NCBI GenBank assembly: GCA_021205375.1
Contig: JAJPXR010000024.1
Location: 23,951-46,358, forward strand
From: Clostridiales bacterium
GTDB taxonomy: Bacteria; Bacillota; Clostridia; Oscillospirales; Oscillospiraceae
Direction: 5' to 3'
Length of the DNA stretch: 22,408 nucleotides
Part shown: positions 6,545 to 12,836 of the stretch, one piece after another
How positions within the stretch are numbered: the stretch's first letter is position 1
How the letters are laid out: each line of letters opens with the position of its first letter
Notes under the pieces: model-generated
Told to the model about the DNA's origin: nothing
Seen by the model: the letters and a program-made list of their open reading frames with translations, nothing else
Database searches by the model: none
Position numbers and translations under genes: made by a program

Positions 6545-7198
6545 TCACTCCTCCGCCGTTCTCTGTTCCTGAAAATGGCTGCACCACTCGCACAGGGGAC
6601 AGATTTCGCACTTGGCCCGCCGTGCGGTGCAGACCGCCCGCCCGTGGAGCACCATCCGGTGGCAGAAGTTGTTGGATTCCTCCGGCGGCAGCACGGCGCG
6701 AAGCTGCTTTTCTACTTTGGCGGGGTCCTTGCTGCCGTCGGTCAGCCCCAGCCGGCCTGTGATGCGGATGCAGTGGGTGTCGGTGACGACGCTGCCCGGC
6801 TCTTTGTAGATGTCGCCCCGGATGAGGTTGGCGGTCTTGCGCCCGATGCCGGGCAGCCGCAGCAGGTCCTCCATCTCATAGGGGACCTTGCCGCCGTAGT
6901 CGGAGAGCAGCATTTTTGCGCAGTTGACCAGATCCTTGCTCTTGCTGTTGTAGAACCCGCAGGAGTGGATGTACTCTCCCACCTCGGCGGGGTCCGCCTC
7001 TGCGAAAGCTTCCAGGGTGGGGAACCGCTGGAACAGGGCGGGGGTGACCTTGTTCACCCGCTCGTCGGTACACTGGGCGGAGAGCCGCACCGCGAACAGC
7101 AGCTCATAATCTTTTTCGTATTGCAGGGAGCAGAGGGAGTCCGGGTAAAGCTCCTTGAGGGCGTTTACGATGCTCCAAACCTCTTGTTCTGTTTTCAT
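6545..7198 (-). CDS. nth: Endonuclease III (DNA glycosylase/AP lyase)
   Basis: A 217-residue base-excision repair enzyme that removes oxidised pyrimidines and cleaves the resulting abasic site. The helix-hairpin-helix LPGIGRKTA spans residues 115-123, with K121 at the place of catalytic Lys120 of E. coli Nth. D140 in VTDTH matches catalytic Asp138. The C-terminal [4Fe-4S] loop is complete: C190-x6-C197-x2-C200-x5-C206. Codons GTG 7207 and ATG 7204 are possible earlier starts, but the GAGGTG site at 7210-7205 is correctly spaced (6 bases) only for the ATG at 7198. It stands alone on the minus strand, divergent from rarA, another genome-maintenance gene. Confidence 0.97.
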   Translation of the reverse strand: MKTEQEVWSIVNALKELYPDSLCSLQYEKDYELLFAVRLSAQCTDERVNKVTPALFQRFPTLEAFAEADPAEVGEYIHSCGFYNSKSKDLVNCAKMLLSDYGGKVPYEMEDLLRLPGIGRKTANLIRGDIYKEPGSVVTDTHCIRITGRLGLTDGSKDPAKVEKQLRAVLPPEESNNFCHRMVLHGRAVCTARRAKCEICPLCEWCSHFQEQRTAEE

Positions 7199-7216
7199 AT
7201 ACATCACCTCGGTGGT

Positions 7217-7251
7217 AGTGGTCAGTGATTAGTGGCTAGCAGCTAGCGGGG
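7217..7251. repeat. Heptamer tandem repeat, copy H2
   Basis: Five units of period 7: AGTGGTC, AGTGATT, AGTGGCT, AGCAGCT, AGCGGGG. It begins 7 bases upstream of the nth ribosome binding site, so it would be in the nth 5' untranslated region. It runs on into GTGGTCAGTTGCAAAA, which is also found next to R1 copies at 2505-2520 and, reversed, at 20393-20405. Confidence 0.65.
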
Positions 7252-7330
7252 TGGTCAGTTGCAAAATTGTCTATTCTTTGTGGAAAATTTGTACTATGCT
7301 GGACATAAACGCTGACGAAACAGCAAGCAA

Positions 7331-7440
7331 TATCCCCTCTTGCCGCCCCTGAAAGGGCAGGGAGGGGGCAAAGCCCCCGGAAGTGCCGCTGACGGCGGAG
7401 GAGGGCCGCCGCCTTTAGGCGGTGGCGGAGGGGTTTTGCC
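7331..7440 (+). repeat. Modular hairpin repeat, family R1, copy D (with insert)
   Basis: The framework is TATCCCCTCTTGCC...CCCCTGAAAGGG, then GGAGGAGGGCCGCCGCC-TTTA-GGCGGTGGCGGAGGGGTTTT. Between the two hairpins is an insert of about 35 bases containing GGGGGCAAAGCCCCC and CGGAAGTGCCGCTGACGGC, the reverse of the M2 module seen in other copies. It lies in the nth-rarA divergent intergenic region, inside the inferred nth leader. Confidence 0.75.
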
Positions 7441-7474
7441 TCAAAGCAGGGAGAAAAAGAAATAGCCTGATACA

Positions 7475-7503
7475 ATTATACCATGCGTTCCCCCGCCACG
7501 CAA
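7475..7503 (-). promoter_or_regulatory. Candidate promoter for nth
   Basis: On the minus strand, TTGCGT (7503-7498), a 17-base spacer and a perfect TATAAT (7480-7475). If used it gives nth a leader of about 270 bases that carries the R1 copy D and heptamer H2. Confidence 0.45.
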
Positions 7504-7529
7504 AGTTTTTCTTCCCTCCTGATAGAAAG

Positions 7530-7540
7530 TGTGCTACAAT
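7530..7540 (+). promoter_or_regulatory. Candidate extended -10 promoter for rarA
   Basis: TGTGCTACAAT contains TACAAT with an upstream TG, an extended -10 arrangement; the -35 match is poor. It is 34 bases upstream of the rarA start and back-to-back with the nth promoter candidate. Confidence 0.45.
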
Positions 7541-7573
7541 AGAACAAACATTTCATTACAGGTGGTGACTTCT

Positions 7574-8893
7574 ATGAATGGCCGTCCGCTGGCGGATGAG
7601 ATCCGCCCTCAGACTCTGGACGACGTGGTGGGACAGCAGCATATGCTGGGACCAAACGGCGTCCTCCGGCGCATCATCGAAGGAGGCGCGGTGCCCAATA
7701 TGGTCTTTTACGGCCCCTCCGGGACGGGCAAGACCACCGTTGCCAACATCATCGCCAACCGCACCAACAAGACCCTCCACCGGCTCAACGCCACTACCGC
7801 TACCCTCTCGGACATCCGGGATGTCATTGCCGACGTGGACACTCTGCTGGCCCCCAACGGGGTGCTGCTCTACCTGGATGAAATTCAGTATTTCAACAAA
7901 AAACAGCAACAGTCCCTGTTGGAGTTCATGGAGAACGGGAAGATCACCGTCATCGCCTCCACCACCGAAAACCCCTATTTCTGCGTGTTCAACGCGGTGC
8001 TGTCCCGGGCCACGGTGTTTGAGTTCAAACCGGTGGAGCCGGAGGATGTGGAACCGGCGGTACGCCGGGCGTTCCGGGTGCTGGAGGAGCGGACGGGACA
8101 GACCGCCGCCCTGGAGGACGGCGTGGTGGAGTACCTGGCGACCTCCTGCGGCGGAGATGTGCGCAAGGCCATCAACGGCGCGGAGCTGCTGTTCACCGCC
8201 GGGGTAAAGCAGGACGGACAGGTAAATATCACCCTGGAGGACGCGGCGCTGCTGGCCCAGAAGTCCGCCATGCGCTACGACAAGGACGGCGACAGCCACT
8301 ATGACATCCTCTCCGCCCTGCAAAAGTCCATCCGGGGCAGCGACCCGGACGCGGCGCTCCACTACCTGGCACGGCTGCTGGAGGCGGGGGATCTGGTCTC
8401 CGCCTGCCGGCGGTTGATGGTCATTGCCTGCGAGGACGTGGGGCTGGCCTACCCCCAGGCGGTGAGCATTGTCAAGTCCTGCATCGACGCGGCCAATATG
8501 CTGGGCCTGCCCGAGGCCCGTATTCCCTTGGGGGAGGCGGCCATCCTTATGGCGACTGCCCCCAAGTCCAACTCCGCCATCTGCGGCATCGATGCGGCCC
8601 TCTCCGACGTGCGCCGGGGCAACTACGGCCCTGTCCCCGCCCACCTGATGGACTCCCACTATCAAGGCTCCAAGAAGCTGGGCCGGGGGCTGACCTACCA
8701 GTATCCCCACGACTTCCCCGACCACTACACCCCCCAGCAGTACCTGCCCGACCGCATCAAAGACCGGGTCTATTATGAGTACGGGGACAACAAGACCGAA
8801 AACGCTGCCCGCGCCTACTGGGAGCGTGTCAAGGGGAAGTACGCCGACGGGAGCGTTCCCCAGGCGGATAAACCGAACAAGAAGCATTATTAG
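7574..8893 (+). CDS. rarA: Replication-associated recombination protein A (RarA/MgsA, AAA+ ATPase)
   Basis: A 439-residue clamp-loader-like AAA+ ATPase that acts at stalled replication forks, related to eukaryotic WRNIP1 and Mgs1. The N terminus PLADEIRPQTLDDVVGQQHML is the typical family opening. Walker A GPSGTGKT is at residues 47-54 and Walker B LLYLDEI at 98-104, followed by the sensor region IASTTENPYF. The C-terminal half has the tetramerisation part, including LISACRRLMVIACEDVG-like and YPHDFPDHYTPQQYLPD strings typical of RarA. ATG 7574 is chosen over an upstream in-frame codon because AGGTGG at 7559-7564 is spaced 9 bases from it and the candidate -10 box lies within the longer frame. 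Length is standard. It ends before a heptamer/R1 block. Confidence 0.97.
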   Translation: MNGRPLADEIRPQTLDDVVGQQHMLGPNGVLRRIIEGGAVPNMVFYGPSGTGKTTVANIIANRTNKTLHRLNATTATLSDIRDVIADVDTLLAPNGVLLYLDEIQYFNKKQQQSLLEFMENGKITVIASTTENPYFCVFNAVLSRATVFEFKPVEPEDVEPAVRRAFRVLEERTGQTAALEDGVVEYLATSCGGDVRKAINGAELLFTAGVKQDGQVNITLEDAALLAQKSAMRYDKDGDSHYDILSALQKSIRGSDPDAALHYLARLLEAGDLVSACRRLMVIACEDVGLAYPQAVSIVKSCIDAANMLGLPEARIPLGEAAILMATAPKSNSAICGIDAALSDVRRGNYGPVPAHLMDSHYQGSKKLGRGLTYQYPHDFPDHYTPQQYLPDRIKDRVYYEYGDNKTENAARAYWERVKGKYADGSVPQADKPNKKHY

Positions 8894-8900
8894 GATTAGG

Positions 8901-8936
8901 AGCTGTTTAGCTGTTAGCCGTTAGCTATTAGCCAGG
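8901..8936 (+). repeat. Heptamer tandem repeat, copy H3
   Basis: AGCTGTT(T), AGCTGTT, AGCCGTT, AGCTATT, AGCCAGG: five units of period 7 with one extra T. It starts 8 bases after the rarA stop and is the inverted partner of H4 at 9105-9139. Confidence 0.75.
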
Positions 8937-8977
8937 CTCTGCTGGCCCAAAGCGAACAGCGAAGCCGAAAAACGGTT

Positions 8978-9048
8978 AATCCTTGCAGGGGGAAACCCCT
9001 CTACCGTCAAGCGGTACTTCCGGGGCTGTGCCCCTCCCTGCGCCACCA
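8978..9048. repeat. R1-related fragment with M2 module, copy F
   Basis: Contains GGGGGAAACCCCTCT, then the M2 module CCGTCAAGCGGTACTTCCG, then GGGGCTGTGCCCCTCCCTGCG. It is framed by the inverted heptamer tracts H3 and H4. The pieces match parts of R1 copies C and D but the usual hairpin pair is incomplete. Confidence 0.5.
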
Positions 9049-9104
9049 CCGAAGTCACAGACGAGACCGAGTATAAAGGATAAACGCAAAAGGCAGCAGT
9101 ACCT

Positions 9105-9139
9105 GGCTAACAGCTAAGAGCTAATAGCCAATAGCTGAC
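9105..9139 (-). repeat. Heptamer tandem repeat, copy H4 (inverted relative to H3)
   Basis: GGCTAAC, AGCTAAG, AGCTAAT, AGCCAAT, AGCTGAC: five units of period 7 in the opposite orientation to H3. The last unit runs into the terminator stem at 9137. Confidence 0.75.
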
Positions 9140-9175
9140 GCACCGACCAAACTTGGAAAGTTTGGTCGGTGCGTC
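9137..9175. terminator. Terminator-like hairpin between rarA and pyrophosphatase 1
   Basis: A perfect 18-bp stem (GACGCACCGACCAAACTT with its complement) has a 3-base loop GGA. It lies 3 bases from the stop codon of the minus-strand pyrophosphatase and 240 bases past rarA. T tracts are poor on both sides (CCTTTC on plus), so termination may be inefficient or helped by Rho. Confidence 0.7.
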
Positions 9176-9178
9176 CTT

Positions 9179-10840
9179 TCACATGGTCTGAATGGCGATG
9201 GTCAGACTGGGCATCATCTGCTTTTTCCGGCTGACCACGCCGGGCAGCTCGGCGCTGTCCGGCCCGGCCTGGACGCCGAAGGCGCTGGACACTACCTCCG
9301 GCAGGTTGAGCTTCCGCTGGTCGCCCACATACAGGACCACGCTGGACTCCTTCATGATGTCGGTGAGCATCAAAAACACCACGTCCAGGTGAGTGCGCTC
9401 CAAAATCTGCTGCATAAAGGGCAGCATCCGGCCCCGCAGCTCCTCCACCATTTCGGCGCCGATGACCGTCACCTGGCCCACGCCCATCTGGAAGCCCTCC
9501 ACCGAGAAGGTCTTGAAATCCTGGTAGAAAATCTCCTCCTCGGTCTTGTCGCTGATTTGGCTGCCCGCCCGGAACATATTGGCGGCGTGTTCCTCCGGGT
9601 CGATTCCGGCGATTTTCGCCAGGTCGCGGGCCACGGCCTCGTCGATGGGGGTGCAGGTGGGGCTTTTGAAGCAAAGGGTGTCGGACAAAATGGCGGAGCA
9701 CATGATACCTGCCATAGCGGGGGTGATCTCCACGCCGCTCTCCTGGTACATCTGGGCGATGATGGTGCAGGTGCAGCCCAAAGGCTGGTTGCGGAAGTAC
9801 ACAGGGGCGATGGTCTGGATGCCGCCGATACGGTGGTGGTCCACCACCTCCACCACTTCTGCTGACTCAATGCCGTCCACGGACTGGGTCTGCTCATTGT
9901 GGTCCACCAAAATCACCTGCTGCTTGTGCAGGTCCAGCAGGTTCCGCTGGGAGATGAGGCCCATGACCTGGTCGTCCTTGTCCAGCACCGGGAAGTAGCG
10001 CAGCCGCTTTTTGGTCATGGTTTTGCGGGCGTCCTTGACGAAGTCCGACTCGTGGAAGGAGACCACAGGGCCGCTGTACATCACATGGCGCACCGGCATG
10101 GACTGGTTGATGAGCCGGGCGGTGCGGTAGGTGCTGTAAGGGGTGCTGATGATGTTGCAGCCAGTTTCCTTGGCCAGCTTTTTGATGAGTTCAAAGACCT
10201 CGCTGCCCAGGCAGACGATGAGCCAGTCAGCCCCCTGCTCCAGGGCGCTGATCTGGGCGTCGGAGCGGTTGCCCATGATGACCATGGAGTGGGGCTGGAT
10301 GTACTGGGTCATCAGCTCCGGGTTGGCCGCGCCGATGGCCACCTTGCCCTCCCGAAAGACGGCGTTGATGTCGCCCACAACGAGGGTGCCGTCCAGGGTC
10401 TCCAGGATGTTTTTGCAGCTCACCGCGGAGGAGGACAGGGCAGTGGAGGCGTGTTCCTCCATCATGGAGCGGGCGATGTCCCCCTGGGTGATGAGGCCGA
10501 TGAACTTCCCGTCCTGGTATACCGGCAGGGTGCGCAGGTTTTCCTCGTTCATCTGTTCCCAGGCCGTTTTCAGCGACGCCTCCAGGTCGATGCCCGCCGT
10601 CTTGCGCATGGTCACCTCCCGAATACGTGGCTCCAGGGTGTCCACGTAGCCGGGCTTTTTCATTTTGAAGAATTTCAGCACATATTTCGTCTCCCGGTTG
10701 GTGTGGCCCGCCCGTTTTGCGATGTACTTCTGCTGTCCGTTCGACAGGATGTTTTTCAGGTTGGCGTAGGCGATGGCAGCACAGATGGAATCCGTGTCCG
10801 GGTTCTTGTGGCCGATGACATAGATGGGTTTCTGGTTCAA
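9179..10840 (-). CDS. ppaC: Manganese-dependent (family II) inorganic pyrophosphatase with CBS-DRTGG-CBS insert, copy 1
   Basis: A 553-residue soluble enzyme that hydrolyses pyrophosphate to phosphate. The catalytic DHH-type domain is split: GHKNPDTDS at residues 10-18 (metal ligands H11, D15, D17), then VDHNE (312-316), VDHHR (333-337) and SDT (386-388). The C-terminal DHHA2 part carries SRKKQ at 537-541. Inserted between are CBS 1 (about 75-130), a DRTGG domain (about 145-248) and CBS 2 (about 255-308). In studied CBS-pyrophosphatases AMP and ADP inhibit, ATP activates, and DRTGG forms respond to diadenosine polyphosphates. The start is TTG 10840: GGGAGGG lies 6 bases ahead, and no ATG precedes the catalytic motif. 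A paralogue lies at 12837-14492. Confidence 0.95.
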   Translation of the reverse strand: MNQKPIYVIGHKNPDTDSICAAIAYANLKNILSNGQQKYIAKRAGHTNRETKYVLKFFKMKKPGYVDTLEPRIREVTMRKTAGIDLEASLKTAWEQMNEENLRTLPVYQDGKFIGLITQGDIARSMMEEHASTALSSSAVSCKNILETLDGTLVVGDINAVFREGKVAIGAANPELMTQYIQPHSMVIMGNRSDAQISALEQGADWLIVCLGSEVFELIKKLAKETGCNIISTPYSTYRTARLINQSMPVRHVMYSGPVVSFHESDFVKDARKTMTKKRLRYFPVLDKDDQVMGLISQRNLLDLHKQQVILVDHNEQTQSVDGIESAEVVEVVDHHRIGGIQTIAPVYFRNQPLGCTCTIIAQMYQESGVEITPAMAGIMCSAILSDTLCFKSPTCTPIDEAVARDLAKIAGIDPEEHAANMFRAGSQISDKTEEEIFYQDFKTFSVEGFQMGVGQVTVIGAEMVEELRGRMLPFMQQILERTHLDVVFLMLTDIMKESSVVLYVGDQRKLNLPEVVSSAFGVQAGPDSAELPGVVSRKKQMMPSLTIAIQTM

Positions 10841-10937
10841 GTTGTTCCCTCCCAATGTTATTTTTTCTCTTATTACTTATTTATTTAGTCGTCCGTTTTG
10901 CTTTGCACTGGTTTAAATTAAGTTACATTTTGTAATT

Positions 10938-11007
10938 GACCACCCCTCTTGCCTCCCCTGAAAGGGGAGGAGGGCCGCCGCCTTTGGCGGTGGCGGAGGG
11001 GTTTGCG
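10938..11007 (+). repeat. Modular hairpin repeat, family R1, copy A (reference copy)
   Basis: A 70-base unit. An outer stem ACCCCTC/GAGGGGT (10942-10948 with 10996-11002) encloses two hairpins: CCTCCCC-TGAA-AGGGGAGG-type and GCCGCCGCC-TTT-GGCGGTGGC. The likely fold is a three-way junction or cruciform. It fills most of the gap between the 74-aa gene and pyrophosphatase 1. Confidence 0.8.
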
Positions 11008-11019
11008 CCTGAGCGAAGC

Positions 11020-11056
11020 AAAAAACACAAAATTTTTTCATTGTGTTTGTTTTTTG
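11020..11056. terminator. Weak AT-rich terminator after the 74-aa gene
   Basis: An imperfect stem of AAAAACACAA-type and TTGTGTTT-type arms is bordered by A and T runs and lies about 10 bases past the stop codon at 11066. The stem is AT-rich, so confidence is low. Confidence 0.4.
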
Positions 11057-11065
11057 GACTATTTA

Positions 11066-11290
11066 TCAATAAATCGTCTCCAGCTCCTCTTCCCGGATGC
11101 CGTAGGTGGCGAGGAACTCCGCCCGGTCCGCCGGGGTGCGCAGCAGCATGATCTCCTCCAGCTTCCCCGTCTCCAGGTTCCGAAAGCAGGCGGTCTGTTC
11201 CCCGGTGCAGATGCTGGCCCGGATGACAGGCCGCTTTTTGGTGCGGTCAAAGGTCTTTGGTTCTACTTTTGGTTTCCGGTTCCAGAACAT
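11066..11290 (-). CDS. Small conserved-looking protein, 74 aa, unknown function
   Basis: The product is 74 residues, soluble, with a basic N terminus (WNRKPKVEPKTFDRTKKRP) and an acidic C terminus (GIREEELETIY). The core RASICTGEQTACFRNLETGK followed by EEIMLLRTPADRAEFLATYGI resembles a family of short proteins I recall from Clostridia, but their function is not known to me. ATG 11290 has AGGAGG 8 bases upstream, and this site overlaps the stop of the membrane protein gene before it (14-base gap). The two are therefore surely co-transcribed and probably translationally linked. Two cysteines are present (in SICTG and TACF), spaced as C-x6-C. Confidence 0.75.
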   Translation of the reverse strand: MFWNRKPKVEPKTFDRTKKRPVIRASICTGEQTACFRNLETGKLEEIMLLRTPADRAEFLATYGIREEELETIY

Positions 11291-11304
11291 GGCGGGTGCC
11301 TCCT

Positions 11305-12603
11305 TTAATTTATCTCAAAATCCGACAGCTTCGCTCCCATGTACTGAATGGCGATGCGGTCCTCCGGGTTCACATCGGTCAGGTACAACACCAGCAGAAA
11401 CAGCCACTCCAGCGGCTTCATCAGGAAATACACTCCGTCCGCCACGTACCGGGAGCGGATGAGCTTTGCCACCGGGAAGCCGTACTTGTCGTAAAACCCC
11501 CGGACCGCCCGGTGGAGCCGGGGCGTTTTTTCCTCCAGCACCTGCTCGAAGGCGTTGGCGACGCAGAGCTGCCGGTTGACGATGACCGGGTGGCCGTGGC
11601 GAACGCCCATGCGCAGGGGCTTCACCACCTTGCGGTGGCCTCCCGCCGCCACGGTGCAGAGGTAATGCTCGTCATAATAAATGTTCTGCGGCGACACCTG
11701 CTGAGAGAGGTTCCAGTCGCTGGTCTCGGTGAACGCCTTGATGATGGCGTCCGGCTGCTGCCCCAGCAGCACCAGCAGGGCGATGAGAACGCCCAGCACC
11801 GGCCACATGAGCACCAGCGCCAGCACCGGCCAGTGGGCGGAGTGGGAGAGAAAACCGTTGATTTTTTGCAGCCAGGGGCGGGTATACCGCCGCGTTCGGC
11901 CCGTTTCCAACTGTTTCCACGCCCAGACTTTGTGGAGAACGGTGCGGGCGGTGATGAGAACGCAGTTCAGCGGCAGGAGCAGCAGCGGCAGGTACAGCGG
12001 ATTGGGAGAGAAAATCTGCACCGCCCAAATCAGGCTCTCCGCCGTGCCCAGGTACATCCCGGCGAAGCCCAGCACCGGCACCAGCGGCGGCGTCCGCTCC
12101 AGCGGGAGGAAGTTCACCAGCACATAGCCCAGACAAGCTACCAGCGCGATGCACCCCACCGTGGGCCACGCCTGGGTCCAGAGGGGCGTGTGCTTCTCGG
12201 CGTTGGAGAGGGTCTCCGTCCAGTCGGTGAATACCACGTTTAGCACGCTCAGCAGCAGCACGCTGTAAACAACCCCCAGCGGGATGGTCACGATGTCGAT
12301 TACCCGCCCTCTGGCGTAGAGGGTTTCCCGCTTTCGCGCCACGATGAGCAGATAAACTTCCGCGGCGGTCAGCACCAGCGGCGGCGCCACAAACAGACTG
12401 ATGCCTGCCGCGCTGAGCAGCCACCAGAACAGACACTCCACCAGGAACTCCCCCGCTGCCAAAAAGGTGGTGTTGGCGGCGTTCCAGAGGACAATGACCA
12501 ATCCGCCGACTACCCCCAGCGCCAGGGACAGCAGGATACAGCCCAGCAGGGGGTGGGCCTCCCAGCGCTCCCGGAGGGATTTGGGTTGTTTGGTTGGTTC
12601 CAT
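11305..12603 (-). CDS. Polytopic membrane protein of unknown function (DUF6688-like)
   Basis: A 432-residue inner-membrane protein. Hydrophobic segments lie at roughly residues 18-41, 48-70, 72-90, 104-125, 150-170, 176-200, 203-222 and 253-277. A soluble domain follows (about 285-395), with YYDEHYLCTVAAGGHRKVVK and VRHGHPVIVNRQLCVANAFE. A last hydrophobic stretch (PLEWLFLLVLYLTDVNPEDRI) ends the protein. The C-terminal strings recall a Firmicutes membrane family that I believe is catalogued as DUF6688; the name is from memory and unverified. The GTG at 12615 is open, but ATG 12603 is preferred because AAGGTG is correctly spaced for it. It is first in an operon with the 74-aa gene and sits between the two pyrophosphatase genes. 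Confidence 0.8.
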   Translation of the reverse strand: MEPTKQPKSLRERWEAHPLLGCILLSLALGVVGGLVIVLWNAANTTFLAAGEFLVECLFWWLLSAAGISLFVAPPLVLTAAEVYLLIVARKRETLYARGRVIDIVTIPLGVVYSVLLLSVLNVVFTDWTETLSNAEKHTPLWTQAWPTVGCIALVACLGYVLVNFLPLERTPPLVPVLGFAGMYLGTAESLIWAVQIFSPNPLYLPLLLLPLNCVLITARTVLHKVWAWKQLETGRTRRYTRPWLQKINGFLSHSAHWPVLALVLMWPVLGVLIALLVLLGQQPDAIIKAFTETSDWNLSQQVSPQNIYYDEHYLCTVAAGGHRKVVKPLRMGVRHGHPVIVNRQLCVANAFEQVLEEKTPRLHRAVRGFYDKYGFPVAKLIRSRYVADGVYFLMKPLEWLFLLVLYLTDVNPEDRIAIQYMGAKLSDFEIN

Positions 12604-12717
12604 GAAAGGGGACACCTTCTTCCACAGCTAGGCACCAGCAGGTAATATTTCTATGAGAAACATTTGCAATTTGAAGACCAAATAAGCCCACGGTATCGCT
12701 ATCTGCAACCGTATGTG

Positions 12718-12782
12718 TAGGGGCGGCCCGTGGCCGCCCGCATCCAGAGAGCGGTTTGACTGGCGGCCAAGGGCCGCCCCTA
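12718..12782. repeat. 65-base element with perfect 12-bp terminal inverted repeats
   Basis: TAGGGGCGGCCC (12718-12729) is the exact inverse of GGGCCGCCCCTA (12771-12782). Inside, GTGGCCGCCC and TGGCGGCC extend the pairing imperfectly. It is the only notable content of the gap 12604-12836. It is unlike R1 and looks like a miniature palindromic element or a long hairpin. Confidence 0.65.
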
Positions 12783-12836
12783 GAGGCGCATGGTTTATGA
12801 TAGCTGATTCAAAAGTTCATCAGAAGGTACTTTTCT

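Noticed and set aside
7556..8887. 443-codon minus-strand frame opposite rarA
   Set aside because: It is fully contained in rarA, has biased composition and shows no family motif.
10938..11007. R1 copy A as an ordinary intrinsic terminator
   Set aside because: There is no T tract after the stems, and copies occur in leaders as well as at gene ends and in both orientations.
11672..12691. Alternative frame inside the membrane-protein gene
   Set aside because: The Pro/Ala/Gly/Arg-rich product lacks any domain, whereas the other frame gives clear transmembrane helices.
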